Shown here in pieces: positions 34,182 through 44,275 of a stretch of 64,000 nt of DNA. The translations under genes were made by a program, and so were the position numbers. The DNA is taken from contig JANEZZ010003061.1 in assembly GCA_026122225.1 (NCBI GenBank), forward strand, positions 806,001 through 870,000, read 5' to 3'. This DNA comes from Heloderma charlesbogerti (taxonomy: Eukaryota > Chordata > Lepidosauria > Squamata > Helodermatidae). Under the pieces are notes generated by a model. That model saw nothing but the letters and a program-made list of their open reading frames with translations. It did not search any database and was not told where the DNA came from. How positions within the stretch are numbered: position 1 is the stretch's first letter; the number at the start of each line of letters is the position of its first letter.

Positions 34182-34447
34182 TTGCTCTAGCGTAAACCAA
34201 TGCTTCTGCAATATAATTAACGCAGTTGGAAAACTGGTGATTTGTGGCCGAATTTCAGCAGTGTAGCAGCAAAAAAGGGGGCAATTTTTCCTCAAAACAA
34301 AGCTCTGCTTCAAAACCTTGCTTGGAAGAAAAAATGCCCCGTTTTGCCACCTTGACACTCAATTTTGGTGAGCGGTCAACACTTTTTCCCATTGTGCTAG
34401 TTATGTTGCTAGTTACATTGCACAAGCATTGGTTTATGCCAGCACAT
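34182..34447. mobile_element. Inverted-repeat element (TAAACCAATGCTT termini)
   Basis: ttgctctagcgtaaaccaatgcttctgcaat and the inverse of attgcacaagcattggtttatgccagcaca form arms of about 30 bp. The interior is also loosely inverted. It starts 40 bp after the MITE at 33998-34141. Family not recognised. Confidence 0.6.
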
Positions 34448-35570
34448 TATTAGCATTAGTGCTGGGACAACAGTGTGTAACCATGAAAACAAAATTCAGA
34501 AAAATATGCAACTTCATGAGTATGATGAAGGAGTAACTGCTGGCACTCTTCATATTAAAGTTGCACTGGTTTCTTTAAAAGCACATATTTATTGATTTTC
34601 AGACCATCGTCAAATGCCTCCCTCAGAATATAACTCTGGCAAAACAGTTCTGCTGTTCTCATCCCTGCCACCGCCACCACCCACGCTGCACTTGCACATA
34701 TAAGCTGCTTGTGTTGTATACAGTCTTGTAATAAGTTGACTTACAAATACATGCGTATGCAGGCACAACTCAGCCTCCAGGCTAGTCCCCAGATGGCTGT
34801 GCCTTTTTCCTGCACACATCTCCTTTCTTCTACCCACCTTTTATTTGGTGGTTTTCCAGGTCTTCCATTCCATGCCCCCCTCATTCTAAAAGGTTGAAAT
34901 ACTATTGGCAAAAAGACCTTTAAGCTAAAATGCTGGTATTTTTGGTGCTTTGGCCCCATCCCTTTTGCTATTGGTCCCACCCACCACTGGAATGCAACCC
35001 CCGAGGGCTTCTCTGAAATTGAATTTGGCCCTTTGGCTGAAAGAGGTTCCCCACCCCTGATGTAGGGAATATAAGGAAGAAAATGTCCAAAGCAACTGCT
35101 TCATGTGGAAGCTCTGTGGTAAGGCCAGTCCTGATTGAGTTTATGTTTACTGACATTCTGCATTGTCCTGAATAATAATCTCAGTGCAGCATGTATCACA
35201 ATATATGGCAACATATTCATTTAATTGATTATGAGATGCAAATTGTCATGGAATATGTTGAACTGATTGCAATGATTTCCAGATTCCTAATGTGGGTGAA
35301 TAATTACATTTAAATATGTAATTTTTAATTTAATTAAATTTTAATTAATTTTATAATTAAATGTATTTTAATTATGAAATAATTTTCATAATAAATTAAT
35401 AAATAATAAATAAAGAATAGCTTTTAAACAGGGTTGTAAAATTATTATTGGTTTGTCCAGTTGATTTACATCTGCTATTTCAGTTGATTGGCTGATCTAT
35501 AAAACCCAATCCTACATAATCTATAGCAATTTCTCCTCGTATGGTTGTTTTTCACCAATTCCCACATTCT

Positions 35571-35680
35571 GGCCTTGATCCAACTAAAGTTCATCATGGC
35601 CAAGTCCCATTGGAACCAATGATATAAGTCATTACTTTCAGTAGGACTTAGTCACAAGCTTTTAGCTGAATCCAGACCAC
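35571..35680. mobile_element. Diverged palindromic MITE (GGTTGGATCCAGT family)
   Basis: gccttgatccaactaaagtt to gctgaatccagacc with interior ccaagtcccattggaacc / agtaggacttagtcac; decayed termini. Confidence 0.55.
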
Positions 35681-36780
35681 TGTTATTTTTTCTGCAGCAA
35701 CGGAAACTCTGGTAGTGCAAGAACTGTGAGTGTCAAGTGACAGTTGTGTTAAAACATGTTGACTTTGAGTAATGAGTCCTACTTTTCATTTAGAACATTT
35801 AGGAAAAAATAATTTAGAAACACTGCAATCTTTAGAAGGAAGAGGGATTATCAGAATTGTCCTTAGTCTGCAAACAACAGGGCCAGCCCTCCCATGAGGT
35901 GGAGTGAAGCCCCCACCTCAGGGAGCTGAGTGGGAGGAGTGGCAAACTGCACCATTTCCCCTTACCCTGCCAGGAGGGCCTGCCATCGCAGCCTCCCACC
36001 AGGTGTTCTTCTGCTGTGGCATTTGCCACAGTGAGAAAGCAAGACCAGCAGGGGTCTCCGGAGCAGCCCCCTGCTTGGCGATGCTAGGGCTGTGGTCAAG
36101 GGATGGCACAGCAGCAGGAAGTGAGTTGGGGTGGTGGGTGAGCATGTGCCGGAGCTGGCAAACAAGGGCCTGCCTTCCCCAGTAGGTGGTCCAAGCCAAA
36201 TGCCCAAAGCAGCAGCACAGTACATACAGGACTAGAGGGAAGAAGTTAGTCTGTGTCATTTAAGATAATGCTTGTTGTTCACTTCATTTTGATTGTTAGA
36301 TGTTTTTGAATTCTTGTAAATTTATTCTCTTAAACACACTGTAGCTTGTTCCCTCCAGTGTCCTCCCCAGACTGCATCTCTATTATGTCTGGCAAACCAT
36401 TTGGGTAAATAAACCATATCAACCAAACATGCAGGTTTTGTAGAGTACAAAATGTTCTCACTCTTACCAGCAGTTTTTAATGAACAATATAATCTCAGTA
36501 CAATGTGTTGCCAATTGCTATTACTTGTTTCTCAAAACTGGCAAGATAATACTTGAATATAAATATGTCCTACTGTATCCCACTGTGAAGGCTAAGGTAT
36601 CACTATTTTGGAGTCTATTTGTCATGATAGATAAATAGTTGCAACGTTGAATTAAAACTTGCCACAACAAGGAAACAGGCTGTCAAGTTTCTATTTCAAT
36701 ATCATCCTCCATTTGTTCTAAAAAATGTTAGAAACCCAGAATGATCAGAAGTCAATATACATGCTGGGTGAAATCCAATA

Positions 36781-36990
36781 ATAACATAAGGGTGGCTCAG
36801 AACCAGAGTCCATCTAGTCCAGCATTCTGTTCACACAGTGGTCAACCAGTTGCCTGTAGAAACTCACAAGTAAATGTATTCAACAGCACTCTCCCTCTCA
36901 TGTTCCCCAGCAACTGGTGTACACAGGCATGCTGCTTCTTACAGTGGATGTAGTATATCACCATCCTGACTAGTAGCTATTGACAGTGTA
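36781..36990 (-). mobile_element. CR1-like LINE 3' end, minus strand
   Basis: The plus strand reads ccagagtccatctagtccagcattctgttcacacagtggtcaaccagttgcc and catgttccccagcaactggtgtacacaggcatg, the inverse of the 3' end at 20390-20570. It marks the left limit of the repeat-free stretch before the alternative first exon. Confidence 0.75.
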
Positions 36991-37825
36991 TGTTTTATTG
37001 CTGAGCTATTGGCCTCACCTGAGAGTGGAAAGACATGTCTGGGGAGAATGTTAGTCAACTGGAGGCCAACTTTAACGGACAGCAAAGCTATATTGTAATC
37101 TTATTCAAGGTCCTTAAAGACACGTTAGTGGTTTTATACGTGCAGTTGATATGTATTGCAATATGTGAAATTGTTTAGAAGCCAAGGAGTTGATCACCTT
37201 AGTATTAATGTGCCATTGGCTCCAGCCCCATTACCAGCCCTCCTTTGCCAGAATACCCAGTGGCCTCTTATAAATGATCCATGGGCACGCGCTTCCACCT
37301 TAAACTGTTGATGAATGAGTCCTGATGGTTCACAAGCCCTTGTCCTTGGCATGAATACACTCCAAAGATTATTTGAGCAATACACATGCTTGTACAAACA
37401 ATAGGCCTCCCGAAGTACAGGTTAACCCTTTCTCCATGATTGTGGCTGACATCATCTGTTAACGCCACACCTTTACCTGATCCAGTGCATTGCCAGAAAT
37501 AGCTTTCAAAGATAAACTTAACATACATCAGTATTGTAATCATTAGCTGCCATACTATATAATGTCCTTCTTCTTTGAGATGACTAAAGAATGCATGTCT
37601 ATAGGTATCTGGGCCAGGTTGTTTACCCTTGTGAATATTTGGCAGATGAGAGGAAATGCTCTTCCTACCCCACAAAGCTCTAACATCCAGTTTACTCTAA
37701 TGGCTTTAGCAGTTGTGAGACTGCCAGTCAGCTAAGGGTTTTCAAGAGTTATTGTCATTGTGATTTTCAGATGAGTCATTTGGTATATTGCCCCCAAAGG
37801 CACCTCATTATGATTCAGTGTGTGC

Positions 37826-38152
37826 AGCCGCATATAAGATTGCTAAGGCTTTGGGGGCTTCATAGATCAGAGTGGGGGCTGCATCCTGAAGTCGCGGCAT
37901 TGTGCTTAATTGACACCTTTGATGTAGCCCCTAAGACAGCACCTGCACCTCCCACTGCTGCTCGGAAGACGTCAGCCTTACGCAGAAAAGGCTTCAGCTT
38001 ATGAATCCTGCATCTCATTCAGCTCGCTCTGTGAGCAGCTTTGGCTATCCTTAATAATCCAGCGCTTCCCATTTCTGCTAGTGCCTAGCTATAGTACAAA
38101 GGCAAACATTTTCCTGCTTGGCATTATCAGGTTAAAAACTAAGTCTGTGTCC
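37826..38152 (+). promoter_or_regulatory. DCLK1: Candidate internal promoter and 5' leader of short DCLK1 transcripts
   Basis: A TATA-like CATATAAGAT sits at 37831-37840 in a GC-flanked spot, about 320 bp before the ATG at 38153. Upstream is a palindromic AP-1 consensus ATGAGTCAT (37771-37779) and a CRE-like TGACATCA (37447-37454); downstream is a CRE-like GACGTCAG (37968-37975). The leader would carry two short upstream reading frames: a start-stop ATG-TAG at 37922-37927 and a 17-codon frame 38001-38054. No transposon is recognised from about 36990 to here. The short DCLK1 forms are known to be activity-regulated in mammals, which fits AP-1/CRE sites, but the sites are short and could occur by chance. 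Confidence 0.45.
38001..38054 (+). other. Upstream ORF in the candidate short-isoform leader
   Basis: ATG at 38001, 17 codons, TAA at 38052-38054, ending 98 bp before the main ATG at 38153. With the start-stop ATG-TAG at 37922 it would precede the main start if transcription begins near 37860. The main ATG has a poor context, so upstream frames could matter for translation. Frame and coordinates are seen; the leader extent and any effect are inferred. Confidence 0.35.
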
Positions 38153-38171
38153 ATGTTAGAATTCATAGAAG
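38153..38171 (+). CDS. DCLK1: DCLK1 alternative first coding exon (short isoforms / CARP type)
   Basis: ATG at 38153 opens a six-codon segment MLEFIE, then a single G at 38171, directly followed by a strong donor GTAAGT. Phase 1 matches both the preceding internal exon and the acceptor at 39115, so splicing gives [14 protein letters not shown]. From memory, mammalian short DCLK1 isoforms begin [14 protein letters not shown]; only the fourth residue differs (Leu to Phe). This exon starts the kinase-only short form (CPG16-like) and the very short CARP/Ania-4-type peptide, both made from an internal promoter and reported as activity-induced in brain. The start-codon context is weak: T at -3 and T at +4. 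It is too short for ORF finders and would be missed by gene prediction without transcripts. Confidence 0.9.
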
Positions 38172-39114
38172 GTAAGTTAAATGTCTTATTGCTATCCTGA
38201 CATGTAAATATGAATGCAAGGCAGAGAGTTCGGATGTCTGGTAGCTGCTGCTTTTTTTCTGTGGCTGATGAATATGGATTGTAACCTAGCAGTGGTGTGT
38301 CTGAGGAGACATTTTATTTTGTAGCATTTTTGTGTGTGTGTGTGCGCGCGCGTGTGTGCTTTTCAGTACATTGTTAGTACCCTTTGCTTAGTTTCTCTAT
38401 GATATGCCTCACTGCTGTTCGGTTTTTACTCTTAATTTTACATCAGATATTATGTAAATGCAGAGGATGCTTGTAACAAGTGGATACAATTTAAAAGAAC
38501 CATTCATATTTAGGAGAGTAACTGAGCTCAGACGGGCAGTGATGTTGGAAATAGCAAAGTCCATGAGAGTTGCTTCTGAGTTAATGCTTGTGTCAAAGGT
38601 GCCATGTAGCTATCTTTGCAACAAGTGACCTATTAATATCAACACTGATTTTTTTTCTCTTTTAAAATGTCGGTTTTCTATATAGCAGTGATATTAAATT
38701 TCATCCCCCACCCCCTTCTCCCCACCCCCAACCCCCAAAAAGGAGTGGAAGAGATTTTATGCAAAGTGCAGCTGTTAAGGCAGAAAAAGCATATGGCTCT
38801 GCATTTTTTTGCAGGCACAAGCACTCCACGGTTGAAGACAATAATTTCAATTTCATCAGCGTTATGGCCACACAGTGAATACAAATTAGTTGATCACTTG
38901 TTTGAGCACAATGTAAGGCAAGCCAGTTTTGAGAGGCTCATATTGTAGAGATCAGTTGCTTAAGAGCTACCGTATTGAATGCTCATTAGGAATGTGAAGA
39001 CCATAAATGGTAGAAATGGTTGTCTAATATGAGCTATGTCATTTACATGTTTTGTTTGGGTTTATTCCAATGACACACAGGTCCGATGTCTTGCTTGTTT
39101 GTTTGTCCTTCTAG
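38172..39114 (+). other. DCLK1: DCLK1 intron between alternative first exon and shared exon
   Basis: A 943-bp intron with GTAAGT donor and a CTAG-type acceptor. It contains a TG/CG tract at 38331-38359 and a C-rich stretch at 38705-38740. I see no transposon. Its short length and lack of repeats, compared with flanking introns, fit a regulatory neighbourhood under constraint, but that is inference. Confidence 0.7.
38331..38359. repeat. (TG)n(CG)n(TG)n tract
   Basis: tgtgtgtgtgtgtgcgcgcg then cgtgtgtg, 160 bp after the alternative first exon. Strictly alternating, Z-DNA-prone. Confidence 0.9.
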
Positions 39115-39209
39115 TTAATGGAACTCCTGGTAGCCAGCTTTCTACTCCCCGCTCTGGGAAGTCTCCAAGCCCTTCTCCCACCAGCCCTGGAAGTCTGCGG
39201 AAACAGAGG
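39115..39209 (+). CDS. DCLK1: DCLK1 shared Ser/Pro-rich coding exon
   Basis: A 95-bp exon between a pyrimidine-rich acceptor (tccttctag) and the donor GTAAGG. TT completes a Val codon begun by either upstream exon; 31 codons follow, starting [20 protein letters not shown] and ending PGSLRKQR in phase 0. It matches the mammalian DCLK1 S/P-rich linker as recalled; the DCX equivalent ends LRKHK. The segment is used by long doublecortin forms, short kinase forms and the CARP-type peptide. The many SP/TP pairs make it a likely target of proline-directed kinases, a known property of this linker family. If the donor were not used, translation would run on to a stop near 39270 with an unrelated tail (VRKLGLRV...); nothing suggests that this is real. 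Confidence 0.95.
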
Positions 39210-40884
39210 GTAAGGAAACTTGGTTTAAGAGTGGCCGAGAGAGAAGCCTTGACACCAAGTAGCTTTATCTAATGCAGTGGTTTTTGAACTTTCTGCCTTC
39301 AGGGAACCCTTTCCACATTAAATGAACAGCCAAAATGGAGATGGGGAAATGGGATGGGGAATTTCCCCATTGTCCTTTGTAAGTTATCTTCTAATTAGCT
39401 TTGCCTGGTCTCCTGCTCCATCCTGTTTCCATTTGTTTATCCGTATAGAGAATTTGTACGATTATTTCCAGAATTAGAACATGCACAGACAAGTTTGTTC
39501 ATTCTGCAGCCTTCTATTTGTTCATATTAATTTTCTCCCCATGCTGGTAAGCGTAAGCAGTTGCGTGTATTGAAATACTGGGTGTAATAATTTTGAGCAT
39601 GTGATCATGTATACAAATGCCTGCTAAAAAAAACACGCACCTATATCCGTGTGCATTGTTCATATGCATTGCTTATCAGTAAGAAAAAAACAACAGTACA
39701 GTAAATGAATGGAAGGCGCCGAAAGCTATGGCAAAAGTTTATTGCACATTTGTGGTGTTCGTTATGAAGTCCAGAATCAAATCCAAAGTAATGGCAGATA
39801 GCTAATGCAATGGTACCACAGTTCAGCTAGTACCTGGTAATTTTGAACCTGTGTAGCTCCACCATGGAATCCTGGTACTTTGCAGAAAAACATCTTTATG
39901 CAGTGTACTGGCCTCACCAAATCTGTTAGGCCTCACTATTATCCTGCATGAACAGAGTTCAACCTGGAAGACACCCAACAGTTTCTTGTGGCCACACATT
40001 GCAGGGCAGTGAAGGACGAGTTGTCTTTCAGGGAATCTTGGTAGCCATTATTCATGTTATCATTGGGGAGGCCCTGAAAAGCTTACAAAGGACTGTAGGG
40101 TTTCCCAGAACACTGTTTGAAAACCACTGTTCTTATGCACATAGCATGCCTAGGCAAAAGGCTTATCCACAGTTCTTGTTAGGAAGCTGTTGTATGAACT
40201 CAACAGCAAATAGAAACTTCCACCATACATGGCATTTTTGAAGGACAGTTCTTTAAAGTAACTTTTTAAAATCATACTATATTTTTAATAAATTTATTGG
40301 AAAATACTTCACTGCTGGATACAAATTTTAGACTTCTGATGACCTTCCTACCATTCATTCCATGTTAAATTGGCTAAGGGGACCAAACCAATGAATTCAG
40401 AAACAGAAACAACAGTTGTTTATCTCAAAGCCAGGTACAATAAACATAAAAAAAAATTGGTTATCAATGGAGGAAAAGTATTCAGTATAAAGACATCAGT
40501 ACACCACATGAGCCATTAGAAAGATCTATGTGGTTTCCTATGAGTTCTCCTTGATAAAGCAGCAATACAATGTACGTACATAGATCAATCATCAACCTTG
40601 AATAATGGTACTAGATATTTTCATGCTTTTAACATATATTAAAATATATATTACAAAACACTATTGGTTGTACTGATTATTATAGGGCAGGTCAAAGAGG
40701 TACATATTTCAACATATAAGTTCATACTAGCAGGAAAATGTGTCTCTGTTACTTACCTGAATTCTACACACTCCAACCAAGTCTCCCTTAAGGCAGCACA
40801 CTCATGTCTCATTTCTGCTTACTAATATGGTTAGGTCCATCTTTTCTCTGTGTTTTGGCTGAACTAATTTAACAATCCAGTACA

Positions 40885-41030
40885 TGGTCTGATGGCGCAT
40901 GGTGTAGAAACATTCCAGAAGTTCCAGGTCTAGGTCTGATCAGTGCCTAGATAGGAGACCACTTGGGTATCTTGTGTATGTCATCTAGAACTGCCTTGAT
41001 GAAAGATGCAAAATTAATGAATTAAAAAGC
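40885..41030 (+). repeat. 5S rRNA-derived SINE fragment, degraded
   Basis: ggtctgatcagtgcctagataggagaccacttgggtat aligns with the 3' half of 5S rRNA (gttagtacttggatgggagaccgcctgggaat). The following tail (ccttgatgaaagatgcaaaattaatgaa) fits a SINE. Squamates are known to carry 5S-derived SINEs. Degraded. Confidence 0.6.
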
Positions 41031-41036
41031 TTAGCT

Positions 41037-41661
41037 CAGGGGTTCCCAATGCAGCACCCGTGGGCACCATGGCACCCGTGGGGACCTCCAGTGGCACCCA
41101 CAAAGCTTTCCTCTCCCTTCCCCCTTCAAAAAAAATTCTGTCAAAATCTTGGAAAATGTTAGGGCAATCTTTTTTTCTCTCCCTTTCTAGCCTTGCTCTT
41201 TCTCTCCTCTCTATCCCTTTGCCTTGCTAATTTGTCTTCCCTCCCAGCCTCTAGCCATACTATTCCTACCTCCACCTCTTTAGCTCACTGCTTCTCCCCC
41301 TCCTGGCCTCTGTCCTTGCTCTTTCTATACCCCCTTGCCTTGCTGTTTCCCCCTCCTTCCCAGCCTCTAGCTTCACTTTCTCTCCCCACCTCTTTACCTT
41401 GCTGTTTCTCCCCACTCTCAGCCCTTAGTCTTGCTGTTTCTCTCCTCCCATTTGCCTTGCTATTTCCCTCATCCCAGCCTCTAGCCTCACTATTTCTCCC
41501 TCCCCTGCACCTCTTTAGCTCACTTTTGACTAGCCAGGCCCCGATGGCAGCCATTATGTGACTAGCCACACCCTCCATTGGAACCATTTTGTGGTGGTGT
41601 CTACAGCAACTTCTCAAATTCCCAAATGTGCCCACATGTTCAGAAAGGTTGGGGACCCTTG
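41037..41661. mobile_element. hAT-type element with pyrimidine-rich interior
   Basis: Starts CAGGGGTTCCCAATGCAGC, ends aaggttGGGGACCCTTG, inverted termini. Flanks GCTTAGCT (41029-41036) and ACTTAACT (41662-41669) agree at six of eight. The interior 41170-41520 is a diverged C/T-rich repeat with unit cctcttt-agcctyactnttctcyc, which explains the leucine/serine-rich frame there. Confidence 0.72.
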
Positions 41662-42129
41662 ACTTAACTTACCTGTGAGTTGCGGAAGAGTGATATAAAT
41701 ATGATGCAATGCTGCTATGGGAATTCCATGACAAAAGCCAGAGTAGGGCGTGCATCAAGGTCATCATTCCACTCTACTGGGCCCATTTCCAATCCTTGGC
41801 CCTGCTTTTTCACCTTGTTCTTATAGCCTGTTATCCTTTCTGGGCAAGCAGCTCCAAAACCTGGAGCCAGCACTGTGCTACTGTATAGATGAGCCAAGTG
41901 GGATCAGAAGTTAGAGGGCAGAGTTCAGTCATTTTAAGTCACAAATAAGACAGATTCAAGGAGGTTGTGATGTCTCACTGCCAGCTTCAACTCCTCGAAC
42001 GTCAACTCCTCCATGTGGAAGGTACTGAGAAATTGTCTGCTTGTAGTTTGTTGCAAACCACAGTCAGGAGCTTCTTATCTTCTTCCCTCATGCTCCAAGG
42101 ATGAGAAGGAACAGAGCTTGTGCCTGTTC

Positions 42130-42258
42130 CAGTGGAGGTTGGTGGCTCCAATGTCAGTGGGGCGATGACTCCACTCTGGGTTTCAGTCAGAACCAGTCTG
42201 ACTGAAACCCAGAGCAGATTCACCACCCCACTGACATCATAGCCACCAGCTTCCACTG
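42130..42258. mobile_element. Palindromic hAT-type MITE with perfect 8-bp duplication
   Basis: CAGTGGAGGTTGGTGGCTCC to the inverted agccaccagcttccactg. Both flanks are GCCTGTTC (42122-42129 and 42259-42266), a perfect 8-bp duplication that fixes the family as hAT-type and the limits exactly. Confidence 0.9.
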
Positions 42259-42299
42259 GCCTGTTCATTCTTGTAGCAACAAACCATGGTTTGTTCCTA

Positions 42300-42445
42300 C
42301 ATTTGAATGTGGCCAATTTTTATCATTGTGTGGGGTTTTTATTGTATGGTTTTCATTGAATGGGATTTTATTGTGTGAGCCACCTCGGGAGGGCTCCTGC
42401 CTTCAAAGGCAGCCTAGAAATATTTTAAATGAAATTAAATAGATA
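42300..42445 (+). repeat. LINE/SINE-type 3' tail
   Basis: tttttattgtatggttttcattgaatgggattttattgtgtgagccacctcgggagg ... tagaaatattttaaatgaaatta. No upstream body is recognised; it follows the hAT MITE at 42130-42258. Confidence 0.45.
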
Positions 42446-42491
42446 TCTGAAACTAAGGAAATGGATCAACATGAAACAGGAATATAGCATG

Positions 42492-42540
42492 AGAGAGAGG
42501 GAGAGAGAAAGAGAGAGAGATTTATAAAAAGAGAGAGAGG
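42492..42540. repeat. GA-rich tract
   Basis: gagagagagggagagagaaagagagagaga and, after a short break, agagagagagg. Confidence 0.88.
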
Positions 42541-42904
42541 GTATTTTGTTTAGAGAGTTTAGATTAGGAAGGTGGTACCAGGAAATTGAGATTGGGTTGG
42601 CTGCCTGGAAGGCAGGCAATTGATGTAGAGAGCCATGTCCAAGGTACAGGAGGCTTTCTTATGGGTTATCCCTTCTGTTGTGGTTTTATACATCTCTTGC
42701 CACCAAGAGCAGACAACAGCAACCAGTTGGAGGATGTGACATGGAAACATAGGACATTTAGACGTAATGAACCTCAGGCTCATACAGTCCCCTATCTCCT
42801 CTCCTGCACTGCAGGTATAAGCTTTAAATTCAGTTAACCACAGTTTAGCATTATGTCCGAAGCCAGACCAACTGTGGTTAGTCATAAGTGTGGTCTAGGG
42901 AGAC

Positions 42905-43022
42905 CTCTCTAACCTGATGCCCTCCAGATGTTTTGCACTACAATTGTATCATCCCTGAGCTTTGGGTGTGCAAGCTGGGGTTGATGGGAGTTAGAGCCCC
43001 AAACACCTAGAAGTCATTAGGT
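42905..43022. mobile_element. Palindromic MITE (CCTGGTGCCCTCCAGATGT family)
   Basis: ctctctaacctgatgccctccagatgttttgcac ... gggagttagagccccaaacacctagaagtcattaggttggg; diverged copy of the family seen also at 43108, 44805, 49064, 62906 and 63410. Confidence 0.6.
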
Positions 43023-43107
43023 TGGGTGTGCCTGCTTATGTAAGGCCACTACATAATGTAAACCTGTCAGCTTCATAAATCATAGTTGGGAGTTGGCCTC
43101 TTTCCCT

Positions 43108-43246
43108 AAACCAGCCTCCCCGAACCTGGTGTCCTCCAGATGTTTTGGATGTCAACTCCCAGCATCCCTGGCCACTAGCCATGCTGGCTAGGGCTGATGG
43201 GATTTTATCTGGAGTAAACAAGGTTGGGGAGTACTGCCCTAAACCA
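43108..43246. mobile_element. Palindromic MITE (CCTGGTGCCCTCCAGATGT family)
   Basis: ccccgaacctggtgtcctccagatgttttggatgtcaactccc to the inverted half with ggctagggctgatggga; right arm decayed before ggttggggagt. Confidence 0.65.
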
Positions 43247-44108
43247 TAGTTAAGACTAACCCAGTTTGTCCATGTTAGCATGCAAAAATGCCATCAATCC
43301 TGCCTTTCATATATTATTCCCTTCAGTGCACTCCCCATCCTTTATTAAGCATAACATTGAGACTCTCTAAGGATCAAGTGTGTTCTAGAAGAGTACAGGT
43401 AGAGTTCATGTGACTGTACAGACAAGCAGCTGCCAGACACTACAGTTCAAGAGGAGCTCAGTACTAAATGGCTTCTGGCACTTGGCATCATTGCTCTGCC
43501 AGTTCTGCTTGTTTCTGTGCCACAAGGCAACATGAAAAGTCCATGACCATGCCAAAGTAGCCGATGCTTCAGCTCCATCAAGAGGAGCTGATGTCAGGAG
43601 GAGCTGCAGCGAGGGCTCCTCTTGTGTGGTCCAGGGTTTCATTATGTTAATTTAGTGGCACAGAAAGGAGCAATATGGCTGCCAGATATGCTGTTGTAAA
43701 CATGAGCTCTCCTCTTTCTGAAGTAAACTTGAGAGTTATAATATGGGAGAATGGCAAGAAGTATGTAGTGCTGTCTCAGATGAGTGATGATTGATAGAGA
43801 GCAAGAGGAGTTGGAGGAGGGTGTAACGTAGGTCTCAGCCTTGAAGGATGGCTGGAAGAGGCTGTTTAATGATGTCTCACAACCTGAGCCAAGCAGCAAA
43901 AGGGCTGAGGAAGTCTTAAAAGATATTCCTGAGGAAAAGCTTCAGCCATTGTAATGTCACACAAATGATTTCCTTCTCCAGCCTTTGATGTTCCAAAAAA
44001 ACAATACATCTAAAGATTTCGGGGAACTGGGGAAGAAGGTAGCAAGGTTCACCCAGGACTTGACCTAGACTTTTTGCTAAGCTCCCTCCCTACCACACAC
44101 ACACCTCG

Positions 44109-44275
44109 GGTAGTTTAATCCAAACTGCATGGTTTTATTTTTCCACTGTTAAAAATAGAAGGTTTTTAGGCTGCATTTTCCTGTGTGTATTGTATTTTAA
44201 ATATTGGATTGTATTTTATTCTCAGTTCTGCAAGCCACCCGGAGAACATAGGTTGACAGGCAACCATATAAATAT
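44109..44275 (+). repeat. LINE/SINE-type 3' tail
   Basis: tattgtattttaaatattggattgtattttattctcagttctgcaagccacccggagaac...ataaatatgg, the ending of many reptile non-LTR elements. A similar tail is at 42300-42445 (tgtgtgagccacctcgggagg...gaaatattttaaat). Confidence 0.45.

Larger units (their letters stand above)
26866..38152 (+). other. DCLK1: DCLK1 intron and region upstream of the internal first exon
   Basis: Intron between the linker exon and the alternative first exon; for the long form it continues to 39114, 12,249 bp in all. It holds a nested DNA transposon/LTR block (27946-29128), the CR1/Bov-B nest (29205-32892), palindromic MITEs near 34 kb and a CR1-like 3' end at 36781-36990. Nothing recognised in 27200-27940 except a GTAT tract, 33400-33990, 34450-35570 and 35690-36780. 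An AT-rich patch lies at 35300-35420. 36990-38152 has no recognised repeat and is discussed as promoter region. Confidence 0.8.

Noticed and set aside
37268..37675. 135-codon minus-strand frame
   Set aside because: No recognisable domain or homologue; it lies opposite the probable promoter region of the short DCLK1 forms and has no splice or start context that I trust.
41193..41561. 122-codon Leu/Ser/Pro-rich frame, resembling a membrane protein
   Set aside because: It is the translated pyrimidine-rich array inside the hAT-type element.
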